This document shows, piece by piece, positions 27,108 to 35,404 of a DNA stretch of 64,000 nucleotides; the stretch's first letter is position 1; every line of letters begins with the position of its first letter. Location: contig JAKPEG010000117.1 of assembly GCA_029552065.1 (NCBI GenBank), positions 18,943-82,942 on the forward strand, read 5' to 3'. The position numbers and the translations under genes are program-made. The notes under the pieces are model-generated. The model saw nothing but the letters and a program-made list of their open reading frames with translations, had not been told where the DNA came from and did no database searches. The stretch comes from Actinomycetes bacterium. Lineage in GTDB: Bacteria > Actinomycetota > Actinomycetes > Actinomycetales > Dermatophilaceae.

Positions 27108-29026
27108 GCGCCGCGCCCTCGCCGTGGAGGGTGAGAGGATCCCTGGCGGACCGACTCGAGGTGGTCCTGCCGCTCGTCGCCTACGCGGTCGTCGTCCTCA
27201 GCCGTGCGACCACATCGTCCCTCGGCTATCCCACGCTGCGGGAGAACGGCGACTGGCCCACGGCGTCGATCTGGGGCAAGCCACAGTTCATCCGGATGGA
27301 CGAATACGCGACCTACACGCCGGTCGAGCTCGGCTACCTTGCCGGTGCGCGCTCGGCGAGCCCTCTGGGTGAGGCGTCGGATCTGTTCGACCGGCTGCCG
27401 CGCTCGCCGTCGACGAGCCTGCTCCTGCTGGACTCCGACCTTCTCCGCCTCGGCGCCTGGCTCCCGCACGACCTCCTGTTCGCCGCCCATCTCGCGTTGC
27501 CCGTCCTGCTCACCCTGTGGTGTCTGCCGCCACTGCTACGGCGGCTGGGTGCCGATCGACCGTTCTCCTGGCTGGCGACGGCACTGTGCCTGCTGGCCCC
27601 GTCGGCGGCGTGGTGGTCCTTCCTCCCCATCCGCGACGTGGCTGCCGCGGCTTGTGGTGGGTGGCTGCTGCTCCTCGGCCGAGATCGTTGGTCCGAGGGG
27701 GCCAGGTACCGAGCGGTGGGTGCCGGGGTCCTGGGCGGGGTCGTGCTGGCCAACCTGGCAACCGGCTACCCCATTTGGGGTCTCACGATCGGCCTGCCCG
27801 TGACCGCCGCCGTCGTGCTGACGATGGTGGTCGAACGGGAAGGTCGGCGCGCGGGTGTCCTCGTCCTGGGCATCGGGGCCGTGGCGGGAGCCATGGTCCT
27901 GGGGGCCGGCATGCTGTCGGATCTCGACGCCTTCCGGGCGCAGGTCGGGACGGTCTATCCGGGTTCGCGACGGAGTTCGGGCGGTGGCCTCGGCGTCTTC
28001 CAACTGTTCGGTGCGCCCGGCCTCGTCGCCGCCGTTCCCGGGCCCCCCACTGCCCTCAACCAGAGTGAGATCTCCTCGGCCTACACGGTCACCGCGGTCC
28101 TGGCCTTCGCGCTGGCACCGTTCGCCTGGCGTCGGATGACTGGGTCGGAGCGTGCGGCTGGAGGGACACTCCTCGTGGCGACCGGACTCCTGCTCGCCTG
28201 GGCGGCGGTCGACTGGGGCCCGTCGGGGACCCTCCTGCCCGTGTTGAATCTCGTCCCGCCAGCCCGGGCGGCCCAGACCGTCGGATTCGTGTCCACCCTC
28301 GCCGTCGGTCTGGTCGCGTCCAAGGCCAGAGGCGTGTCCACCCCCTGGCGGCTGTTCTCCGCGCTCGCTTGTGCGGCGATCACCGTGTGGGGCGTCGCGG
28401 ACCTTGGCAACGTCCTCCCGCGTGTCGGCGTGACGGCTGTCCTGACCGCCGGACTGGTTGTCGGCCTGATTGCTTTCCGATTGTCCTCGGGTCGGGCCGA
28501 CCCGGTCTCGACGGCAGCGGCGATATCGGGCGCGGCTCTCGTGGTCGTCTTCGTCAACCCCGTCCAGTTCGGGCTCGGGGATCTCCGGGAGAGCGCTGCA
28601 GCAGGAATGGCCCAGGGCCTCGCGCGCACGCGGGCCACGACGGGTGGTCTCGTCGTGAGCGACACGCCCTCGTTGGACGCCCTCCTCACCGCGAACGGGG
28701 TGCCCCTATTGAGCGGCTTCCAGACCGCGGGACCGTCGCGGGCCGCGTGGGCGCAGTTGGACCCGGACGGTCGCTATGTCAACGAGTGGAACCGTGGAGT
28801 CAGTCGGCTGCAATTCTCGTTCCGGGGCGCCGGCGACACCGTCGTCTCCAGCCCGCTCCCGGACAGCATCAGGATCCTCACTGATCCGTGCCGACTCGTG
28901 TCAAGCGGTCTGGATGTCCGTCAGGCGGTGACCTCGCAGACGCTGACCTCGGCCTGTGCGACGTTATCCGGTCGTTTCACCTGGGACGGCCGCGTCACCT
29001 ACGTCTACGACCTGCACCCGGGGTAG
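27104..29026 (+). CDS. DUF7657-like polytopic membrane protein (GT-C-like)
   Basis: This 640-residue protein has about twelve membrane segments and a soluble C-terminal domain of about 130 residues. A motif SLGYP..W near residue 40 is followed by KPQFIRMDEYATYTPVELG, a first-loop pattern (IRxDEY) of the DUF7657 family of putative GT-C envelope enzymes. Further on PSAAWWSF and RAAQTVGF are typical of that group. It starts inside the previous gene by GTGA and is translationally coupled to it. The two probably act in the same step of envelope glycan assembly. No copy of the octamer GTATGCCG lies in the gene. Confidence 0.72.
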   Translation: MSAAPSPWRVRGSLADRLEVVLPLVAYAVVVLSRATTSSLGYPTLRENGDWPTASIWGKPQFIRMDEYATYTPVELGYLAGARSASPLGEASDLFDRLPRSPSTSLLLLDSDLLRLGAWLPHDLLFAAHLALPVLLTLWCLPPLLRRLGADRPFSWLATALCLLAPSAAWWSFLPIRDVAAAACGGWLLLLGRDRWSEGARYRAVGAGVLGGVVLANLATGYPIWGLTIGLPVTAAVVLTMVVEREGRRAGVLVLGIGAVAGAMVLGAGMLSDLDAFRAQVGTVYPGSRRSSGGGLGVFQLFGAPGLVAAVPGPPTALNQSEISSAYTVTAVLAFALAPFAWRRMTGSERAAGGTLLVATGLLLAWAAVDWGPSGTLLPVLNLVPPARAAQTVGFVSTLAVGLVASKARGVSTPWRLFSALACAAITVWGVADLGNVLPRVGVTAVLTAGLVVGLIAFRLSSGRADPVSTAAAISGAALVVVFVNPVQFGLGDLRESAAAGMAQGLARTRATTGGLVVSDTPSLDALLTANGVPLLSGFQTAGPSRAAWAQLDPDGRYVNEWNRGVSRLQFSFRGAGDTVVSSPLPDSIRILTDPCRLVSSGLDVRQAVTSQTLTSACATLSGRFTWDGRVTYVYDLHPG

Positions 29027-29037
29027 CGCCGATCGAC

Positions 29038-29694
29038 TCAGCGCACGTGCGGGGTCACCACGTCGAACCAACCGACTCCCACGTCGGCGAGCAACTCGCG
29101 CACGAGTGGGAGGGAGATACCCACGACATTGTGGTGGTCGCCCTCGATGCCGGTGACGAAGGCCCCGCCCAGCCCGTCGACGGTGAACGCGCCGGCGACC
29201 CGCAGCGGCTCCCCGGTGGCGACGTAGGCCTCGATCTCCGCATCGCTCAGGGCCGCGAAGTGCACGACGGTCGAAGCGGTCGCCCCCACCGAAGCCCGGC
29301 TGCCCCCGTGCGCGTCGTCGCGCTCGTCGACCAGCCAGTGGCCGGTGTGCAGGACGCCCCGCCTGCCGCGCATCGCGCGCCACCGCAGCGTCGCCTCGGG
29401 GGCGTCGAGCGGCTTGCCGTGCACCTCGCCGTCGAGTTCGAGCACCGAGTCGCAGCCGAGCACGAGGTCGCCGACCCGCTCGCCGTAGGCGACCGCCTCG
29501 GCCTTGGCACGCGCGAGCAACAGGGCCGTGTCGACGGGCTCGAGCGGGCCGTACCGGTCGAGGGCCTCGGCGAGGACCCGGTCCTCGTCGACCTCGCTCA
29601 CGACGACGATGGGCTCCACCCCCGCGTGTTGGAGGGTGTTCAGCCGCGCGGGAGAGGCCGACGCAAGGACGAGCCGGACGCGCGGGGTGGTCAT
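29038..29694 (-). CDS. Maf-like nucleotide pyrophosphatase
   Basis: This 218-residue protein of the Maf/Ham1 family hydrolyses dTTP, UTP or m7GTP-like nucleotides to monophosphates. It begins RVRLVLASASPARLNTL, matching the Maf signature LASxSxxR. It keeps DSVLELDGEVHGKP (for the typical CDT(V/I)V..D..I..KP, with Ser in place of Thr), TGHWLVDER and GAFTVDGLGGAFVTGIEGDHHNVVGISLPLV. Substrate choice is uncertain. It converges on the upstream membrane gene 11 bp away. A GTATGCCG copy lies 8 bp upstream of the start. Confidence 0.9.
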   Translation of the reverse strand: MTTPRVRLVLASASPARLNTLQHAGVEPIVVVSEVDEDRVLAEALDRYGPLEPVDTALLLARAKAEAVAYGERVGDLVLGCDSVLELDGEVHGKPLDAPEATLRWRAMRGRRGVLHTGHWLVDERDDAHGGSRASVGATASTVVHFAALSDAEIEAYVATGEPLRVAGAFTVDGLGGAFVTGIEGDHHNVVGISLPLVRELLADVGVGWFDVVTPHVR

Positions 29695-29734
29695 CCCGAC
29701 AGTATGCCGCGCAAGGGCGGCTACGCCGATGGGC

Positions 29735-31675
29735 TCACCCGAGAACCTCGTCGAGGTAGCACCAGCGCCACGCCTCGCCGGGCTCGAAACTGCGCATGAC
29801 CGGGTGGTCCGTGGCGTGGAAGTGGGCGGTGGCGTGCCGTCGTGGCGAGCTGTCGCAGCAGCCGACGGTGCCGCAGGTGAGACACAGCCGAAGGTGGACC
29901 CACGAGGTCGTGCCCTCCTCGAGGCATGCCTGGCATCCCTGGGGCGTGCGTGGGGTCACCGCGGCGTCGGCCTCGCGCAGGTGCACACAGTCGCCCCGGG
30001 AGCGTTCCGGCGCGAGGACCAGCCGTTCGTCGAGGACGGCCTCGCGGTGGGCGAGCGTCGCGAGCAGGGATTCCTCGAGGTCGAGCATCCCGAGGACTTC
30101 GCGGAGCACCTCGCGGTCGACCGCTCCCGCGTCCCGCATCCGCAGCACCTCGGCGCGCTCGACCTGCAGGACCGAACGACGGATCCGCTTGAAGGTCTCG
30201 GCCGGTGTCTCCGCCACCGCCACCACCGTGGGCAACGCCTCCGTGGACAACTTCTCCGTGGACACCGAGACCTCCGTGGCCACCGCCCCGCGCGGGCGCA
30301 ACCGCCCCAACTGCTCCCAGAACGCCAATGCCCGACGGTCGGACTGCTCGGACAGAATGCGGACGACCTCGTCCGACAGGGACTCCTTCTGGGCGATCCG
30401 CTGGAGCTCCGCCTGGCCGGCCTGGACCGCCCGCTGCATGACCCCCGCCGCCTGGAGCACGTCCTCACGCGGGTCGGGTCCGTGCAGCTGCAGCCGTCGG
30501 GCCAGCCAGGGCAGCGAGAAGCCCTGCAGCACGAGGGTTCCGGCGACGACGACGAGCGCGAGCAGCACGAGGACCGGGCGCTGTGGGGCGTCCTCGGGCA
30601 GGGTGAACGCCGCGGCGAGGGTGACCACCCCGCGCATGCCCGCCCACGACGCGAGGGTGCCCGCTCGCATCCGGTCAGCCAGCGGGCCGCTGTGCCGCGC
30701 GAGGAGCAGCATCCCTAGGATGACGACCGGCCGCACGAGGATCACCGTGGACAGCACGGCGGCGCCGAGGGCCAGGAGAGCGCCCACGCCCAGGTTGCCG
30801 TCGGCGACGGCGGCGAGGATCCCGCGTGCCTGCAGGCCGATGAGGAGGAACACGAGGTTCTCGAGCAGGAAGGAGACCGAGCGCCAGGTGATCCGCTCGG
30901 CCATCCGGGAGACTGCCGACTGCACGACCGGTGAACTGTGCCCGAGGAGCACTCCCGTGACGACGACCGCGAGCACGCCCGAGCAGTGCAGCGACTCGGC
31001 CGGCAGATAGGCCAACCACGGGACGAGGAAGCTGAGCGAGGTGTCCGAGACGCTGTCGGGCAACAACCGGCGCACCCGCACGACGAGGAGCTTGGTGACG
31101 ATCCCCACGGCGATCCCGCCGACCGAGGCCCACACGAACTGCCCCGCCACCTCGAGGGCACCCACCGCCGTCGCGGCGGCGAGCAGCCCCATCCGCACGA
31201 CGACGAGCGCCGTCGCGTCGTTGAACAAGGACTCGCCCTCGAGGATCGTGACGATCTGTCGCGGGAGCCCGATCCGACGGGCCACCGCGGTCGCGGCCAC
31301 CGCATCCGGCGGGGCAACGATGCCGCCGAAGGCCAGGGCAATGGGCAGCGGCACGCCGAGCAGCCGCCACACGACCAGGCCGACGCAGACCGCCGTCACG
31401 AGGACGAGGACGACCGACAGGACGGCGATGTTGCGCTTGTTGGCGCCGAGGTCCACGAGCGAGGTCTGGATGGCAGCGGCATACAGCAGCGGCGGGAGCA
31501 ACCCGAGCAGGACGACCTCGCTCGGCACGTGCACCTCGGGCACGCCCGGCAGGTAGCCGCCCGCGATGCCCACGAGGGTGAGTAACAGCGGCGCGGACCA
31601 TCCCCGGCGTTCGGCGACGGTCGTCACGGCGAGCACGACGGCCACGAGGCACACCGCGACGGCGGCGACGCCCAT
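29735..31675 (-). CDS. CPA1-family Na+/H+ antiporter with C-terminal UBP-type zinc finger
   Basis: This 646-residue protein has an N-terminal transporter domain of about 400 residues with about twelve membrane segments. It shows GLLPPLLYAAAIQTSL, APPDAVAATAV, ESLFNDATALVVVR (acidic ion site) and AGMRGVVTLAAAFTLP, typical of NhaP/SLC9-like antiporters. A cytoplasmic helical region follows, then a zinc finger at the C-terminus: GCQACLEEGTTSWVHLRLC, LTCGTVGCCD and HATAHFHATDHPVM, the Cys/His pattern of the ZnF-UBP fold. Sodium/proton exchange is the likely activity and the finger may be regulatory. The start follows the DUF885 stop by 4 bp. Such fusions are known in actinobacteria, but the role of the finger is unclear. 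Confidence 0.88.
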   Translation of the reverse strand: MGVAAVAVCLVAVVLAVTTVAERRGWSAPLLLTLVGIAGGYLPGVPEVHVPSEVVLLGLLPPLLYAAAIQTSLVDLGANKRNIAVLSVVLVLVTAVCVGLVVWRLLGVPLPIALAFGGIVAPPDAVAATAVARRIGLPRQIVTILEGESLFNDATALVVVRMGLLAAATAVGALEVAGQFVWASVGGIAVGIVTKLLVVRVRRLLPDSVSDTSLSFLVPWLAYLPAESLHCSGVLAVVVTGVLLGHSSPVVQSAVSRMAERITWRSVSFLLENLVFLLIGLQARGILAAVADGNLGVGALLALGAAVLSTVILVRPVVILGMLLLARHSGPLADRMRAGTLASWAGMRGVVTLAAAFTLPEDAPQRPVLVLLALVVVAGTLVLQGFSLPWLARRLQLHGPDPREDVLQAAGVMQRAVQAGQAELQRIAQKESLSDEVVRILSEQSDRRALAFWEQLGRLRPRGAVATEVSVSTEKLSTEALPTVVAVAETPAETFKRIRRSVLQVERAEVLRMRDAGAVDREVLREVLGMLDLEESLLATLAHREAVLDERLVLAPERSRGDCVHLREADAAVTPRTPQGCQACLEEGTTSWVHLRLCLTCGTVGCCDSSPRRHATAHFHATDHPVMRSFEPGEAWRWCYLDEVLG

Positions 31676-31679
31676 GGGC

Positions 31680-33392
31680 TCAGAGTTCGTCGAGCACGGC
31701 GGCGCGCAGGGTGTCCAGTCCGACGCTGCCGACGTCGAGGGCCTTGCGGTGGAAGGCCTTGAGGTCGAAGGCGTCGCCCTCCCTCGCACGCATCTCCTCG
31801 CGCAGGGCCAGCCACAGCCGCTCGCCGATCTTGTAGCTGGGCGCCTGCCCGGGCCAACCGAGGTAGCGGTCCAGCTCGAAGCGCAGCTTGCCCTCGGAGT
31901 CGACCGCGTGGGCGCGCAGGAAGGCCCAGGCCTTGTCGTAGTCCCAGGCGCCGCCGCCGACCTCGGCCGGTGCCTCGAAGCCGCAGTGCACCCCGATGTC
32001 CAGGACGACGCGGGCCGCACGCAAGGATTGCATGCCCAGCCAGCCCATCCGGTCTCCCGGGTCGTCCATGTAGCCCAACTCGGTCATCAGCCGCTCGGCA
32101 TAGAGCGCCCAGCCCTCGCCGTGGCCCGACGTCCAGCAGGCCAACCGTCGCCAGACGTTGAGCAACTCCGAGCGGTATGCCGTCTGCGCGACCTGGAGGT
32201 GATGGCCAGGGACCCCCTCGTGGTAGACCGTCGACAGCTCGGCCCACGTGTGGAAGGTCGTCTCGCCTTTGGGCACCGACCACCACATCCGCCCGGGTCG
32301 ACTGAAATCCTCGGAGGGGCCCGAGTAGTAGATGCCGCCTGTCTGCGTCGGTGCGATGCAGCACTCGATCCGGCGCACCGGCCCGGGGATGTCGAAGTGG
32401 ACGTCCGCGAGGTCGGCGATGACCTGGTCGGCCCGGCTCTGCATCCAGTCGCGCAGCGCCTCGGTGCCCTCGAGGACATATCGGGGGTCCGCGTTGAGCA
32501 GGTCGAGTGCCTCGGCGACGCTCGCGCCGGGACGCACCTGGTCGGCGACCTCCTCCATCGCGGCGGTGATCCGGGCCAACTCCTGCTGACCCCACGCATA
32601 GGTCTCCTCGAGGTCGACCGCGGCGCCCACCCAGTAGCGGGACAGCAGTGCATAGCGCTCTCGGCCGCACGCGTCCGCCTCCGGTGCGACCGGCAGCAGC
32701 TCCCGCTCGAGGAATTCGCGCAACCGGGTGTATGCCGCCACCCCCGCCTGTGCCCCGGTCGCCAGCCGCTGTGCGACGGACTCGTCGAGGGGGCCGTCCC
32801 CGGCCTTCGCGCCCCGGACGAGGGTCGCGAAGTAGCCCTCGGGGCCGATGAGGTCGGCGCACTGCTGCATGCCCGCGAGGACCTGCCGCCGCGGGGTGAC
32901 CAGGCCGCGGTCGCGTGCGGAGGCGAGCGACACGGCATACCCCTCGACCGCGGCGGGCATCGCCGCCAGCCTGCCGGCGATCGTCGACCACGCGGCGTCG
33001 GAGTCCTGCGGCATGAGGTCGAGGATGTCCCGGATGCCCTGCAGTGGCGAGGCGATGTTGTTGAGTTCCATCTCGTCCAGGCCCGCCTCGTGCATCTGCT
33101 CGGCAAGCTCCAGCCGGTCGCGCATCGCCGCGATCGTCACCTTGTCGATGTCGTCGACCGGGGTCGCCGCCTCGATCCGGGCGAGGAACTCCCGGCGCAA
33201 CGCCGATTTGGCCTCCCAGCCGGCGGGGGAGAAGTCGTCGTATTCCTCGTCGTGCCCGGGCAGCCCGAGGTAGGTGGCGTCCGTCGGGCTCAACTCGACC
33301 GAGCGGGCGAAGTAGTCGGTGGCGATCGCGTCGACCGGGGTGGGCTTGCGTGCGGCGCTCGTGGCGCCCTCGGTGGTCCGATTCGTAGTCAC
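31680..33392 (-). CDS. DUF885-family metallopeptidase-like protein
   Basis: This 570-residue protein with GTG start belongs to DUF885, related in fold to M32/M3-like peptidases. The zinc-binding candidate is YHEGVPGHHLQ (HE..HH), at about residue 395. GEGWALYAERLM follows, with the third ligand glutamate expected in that stretch. It has no clear signal peptide. Members are thought to be cytosolic peptidases or amidohydrolases; the substrate is unknown. It forms an operon with the antiporter that begins 4 bp after its stop. The gene diverges from an MDR oxidoreductase. Confidence 0.85.
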   Translation of the reverse strand: MTTNRTTEGATSAARKPTPVDAIATDYFARSVELSPTDATYLGLPGHDEEYDDFSPAGWEAKSALRREFLARIEAATPVDDIDKVTIAAMRDRLELAEQMHEAGLDEMELNNIASPLQGIRDILDLMPQDSDAAWSTIAGRLAAMPAAVEGYAVSLASARDRGLVTPRRQVLAGMQQCADLIGPEGYFATLVRGAKAGDGPLDESVAQRLATGAQAGVAAYTRLREFLERELLPVAPEADACGRERYALLSRYWVGAAVDLEETYAWGQQELARITAAMEEVADQVRPGASVAEALDLLNADPRYVLEGTEALRDWMQSRADQVIADLADVHFDIPGPVRRIECCIAPTQTGGIYYSGPSEDFSRPGRMWWSVPKGETTFHTWAELSTVYHEGVPGHHLQVAQTAYRSELLNVWRRLACWTSGHGEGWALYAERLMTELGYMDDPGDRMGWLGMQSLRAARVVLDIGVHCGFEAPAEVGGGAWDYDKAWAFLRAHAVDSEGKLRFELDRYLGWPGQAPSYKIGERLWLALREEMRAREGDAFDLKAFHRKALDVGSVGLDTLRAAVLDEL

Positions 33393-33435
33393 GGCTGGAA
33401 ACCTACCCGCACCCAGGCCCTCGTAGGCTGGGTTC

Positions 33436-34407
33436 ATGCTCGCCGTGTATGCCGCCCGCCAGGACCGTGCCCGCCCGCTCACCGGCCTCGAGGTGGGCGA
33501 CCGACCCGCGCCGGAGGATCGGCCCGGCTGGTCGGTCGTGCGCCTGCGCACCGCCGGGCTCAACCACCACGACCTGTGGTCGCTCATGGGGGTGGGTCTG
33601 CCGGCGGACCGCTTGCCGATGATCCTCGGCTGCGACGGCGCGGGGGTCGACGCGCTGGGACGGGAGGTCATCGTCCACTCGGTCGTCGCGAGCGAAGGTT
33701 GGGCCGGTGACGAGACCCTCGACCCGGCGCGGACCCTGCTGTCCGAGCTGCACCAGGGGACCCTCGCCGAGCTGGTGACGGTGCCCACCGGGAACCTGGT
33801 CCCCAAGCCGTCCGGGATGAGCTGGGAGACCGCGGCTTGTCTCTCCACCGCGTGGCTCACGGCATACCGGATGTTGTTCGTCAATGGGGGCTGCACGCCG
33901 GGCGCGACCGTCCTCGTCCAAGGCGCCGGGGGCGGGGTGGCGACCGCGCTCGTCCAACTCGGGGCAGCTGCGGGCTACCGGATGTGGGTGACCTCGCGGG
34001 ACGAGGCCAAGGGGGCGCACGCCGTGGCGATCGGTGCGGATCGGGCCTTCGGGTCGGGGGAGCGGCTGCCGGAGAAGGTCGACGCCGTGATGGAGACGGT
34101 GGGGGCGGCCACCTGGTCGCACTCGGTCAACTCGCTCAAGCCCGGCGGCTCGATCGTCATCTCCGGCGCGACCTCGGGTGACGCGCCGGGCAAGGCCGAG
34201 CTCACGAAGATCTTCTTCCGCCAGCTACGGGTGATCGGTTCGACCATGGGCACGCGGGAGGAACTGGCCCGGCTCGCGCAGTTCGTCCAGCAGCGGGGGA
34301 TCGAGCCCGCGGTCGACTCGGTGCTGCCGCTTGCACAGGCCCGGGTCGGCTTCGAACGGATGGCGGCCGGCGACCTGTTCGGCAAGATCCTCTTCGCGGT
34401 CTCCTGA
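33436..34407 (+). CDS. MDR-superfamily alcohol dehydrogenase/quinone oxidoreductase
   Basis: This 323-residue oxidoreductase has a GroES-like N-terminal domain (RLRTAGLNHHDLWSLMG, LGCDGAGVDALG) and a Rossmann domain with VLVQGAGGGVATALVQLGAAAG. The structural zinc cysteines of classical alcohol dehydrogenases are missing, and the protein begins near the length of zinc-less quinone oxidoreductases. The likely cofactor is NADP(H); substrate unknown. It diverges from DUF885 by 43 bp and its ATG is part of a region with GTATGCCG shortly after the start. It is followed 55 bp later by a GntR regulator. Confidence 0.88.
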   Translation: MLAVYAARQDRARPLTGLEVGDRPAPEDRPGWSVVRLRTAGLNHHDLWSLMGVGLPADRLPMILGCDGAGVDALGREVIVHSVVASEGWAGDETLDPARTLLSELHQGTLAELVTVPTGNLVPKPSGMSWETAACLSTAWLTAYRMLFVNGGCTPGATVLVQGAGGGVATALVQLGAAAGYRMWVTSRDEAKGAHAVAIGADRAFGSGERLPEKVDAVMETVGAATWSHSVNSLKPGGSIVISGATSGDAPGKAELTKIFFRQLRVIGSTMGTREELARLAQFVQQRGIEPAVDSVLPLAQARVGFERMAAGDLFGKILFAVS

Positions 34408-34462
34408 GACGCCGCGGTCTGCTGGCATCCCGCACCTTGGCGGGGCGGCATAGGCTCCCGCC

Positions 34463-35185
34463 ATGAGCCGCACGACACCGGCGCGCCCACGGGGTCTGCC
34501 ACCTCGGCGCCTGGCCGATCCCATCGTCAAGGCCCTCGTCGAACTGCTCGTCGATGGGGGGCTCGGCCCCGGTGAATTGCTTCCGGTCGAACCCGAATTG
34601 GGCGAGGCCTACGGAGTCAGCCGGACGGTCGTGCGCGAGGCGATCAAGACGATGGAGGCGCTGCGGATGGTCAGCGTGCACCAGGGGCGCGGCACGGCCG
34701 CCCGACCGGTCGAGGACTGGGACCTGGCCCACCCTGTCGTCCTGTCCGCACTCCTTCGCCATGACGATGGGCTGGCCGTTGTCGAGGATCTCGTCGCGGT
34801 ACGCGCCACGCTCGAAGGCGAGCTGGCGGCCACCGCGGCCCAGCGGGCCACCCCCGCCCATCGGCTGCGCCTGCTCGACCGCCTCGCGGACCTCCACGCC
34901 GCACTGCCCGATCCGGACACGTATGCCGCCGCGGACCTCGCCTTCCACGACGTGATCCTGTCCGCCTCGGGCAATCGCCTGGGACGGACCATCGTGCACA
35001 ACCTCAACATCGAGGCCTATCGGAGCGCGCGCTACCTCGGCCAGCCGGATGCCGCGCACGTGGCGCTCACCCACGCCGAGCACGAGCGCATTCACGGCGC
35101 GGTCTTCGCGGGGGATCCCGCGGGCGCGCGCGAGGCCATGACCGCACACATCCACCAGTCGTGGGAGCGTCGACGCCCGCGCTGA
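34463..35185 (+). CDS. FadR-subfamily GntR transcriptional regulator (first of the carbohydrate locus)
   Basis: This 240-residue regulator has an N-terminal winged helix (LADPIVKALVELLVDGGLGPGELLPVEPELGEAYGVSRTVVREAIKTMEALRMVSVHQGRGTAA, about residues 17-80). A helical FadR-type FCD ligand-binding domain follows, with the metal-binding pattern around DLAFHDVIL and HAEHERIHGAV (Asp and His residues). It is transcribed toward the GH95 gene 220 bp downstream, so it likely controls that gene in response to a sugar acid or the freed sugar (inference). Confidence 0.9.
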   Translation: MSRTTPARPRGLPPRRLADPIVKALVELLVDGGLGPGELLPVEPELGEAYGVSRTVVREAIKTMEALRMVSVHQGRGTAARPVEDWDLAHPVVLSALLRHDDGLAVVEDLVAVRATLEGELAATAAQRATPAHRLRLLDRLADLHAALPDPDTYAAADLAFHDVILSASGNRLGRTIVHNLNIEAYRSARYLGQPDAAHVALTHAEHERIHGAVFAGDPAGAREAMTAHIHQSWERRRPR

Positions 35186-35235
35186 GCAGACTCCCCAGCA
35201 TCCTGGCCGAACGACGATCCACACAGTGTCGGGCT

Positions 35236-35249
35236 ACTTGCATACAAGT
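35236..35249. promoter_or_regulatory. Palindromic operator candidate upstream of the GH95 gene
   Basis: ACTTG-CATA-CAAGT is a perfect 5-bp inverted repeat about 155 bp before the GH95 start. It lies in the only A+T-enriched stretch of the 219-bp intergenic space. GntR regulators bind such short dyads, and one is encoded next door. No clear -10/-35 pair was identified. Confidence 0.4.
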
Positions 35250-35404
35250 ATGGAAGATGTCATGCTTTGACGAGCCCCGAACGGCCCCGCGGTGGATCCC
35301 CGCCCGACGACCGCCCCGACCTCGACCAGGCGCGCCCCGGCGCATGGCCACGCCCAGCGGGATCGACCGGGGCCACCCCTGCTCTCCTGCCGATCGAGGT
35401 GCCC

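Noticed and set aside
26886..29701. Octamer-free gap taken as evidence of horizontal transfer
   Set aside because: A few gaps of 2-3 kb are expected by chance at this density, and base composition looks like the surroundings.
35267..35404. Upstream TTG start of GH95 adding 46 residues
   Set aside because: The extra residues have shadow-like composition; the ATG at 35405 has a GAGG and gives the family's usual N-terminus.
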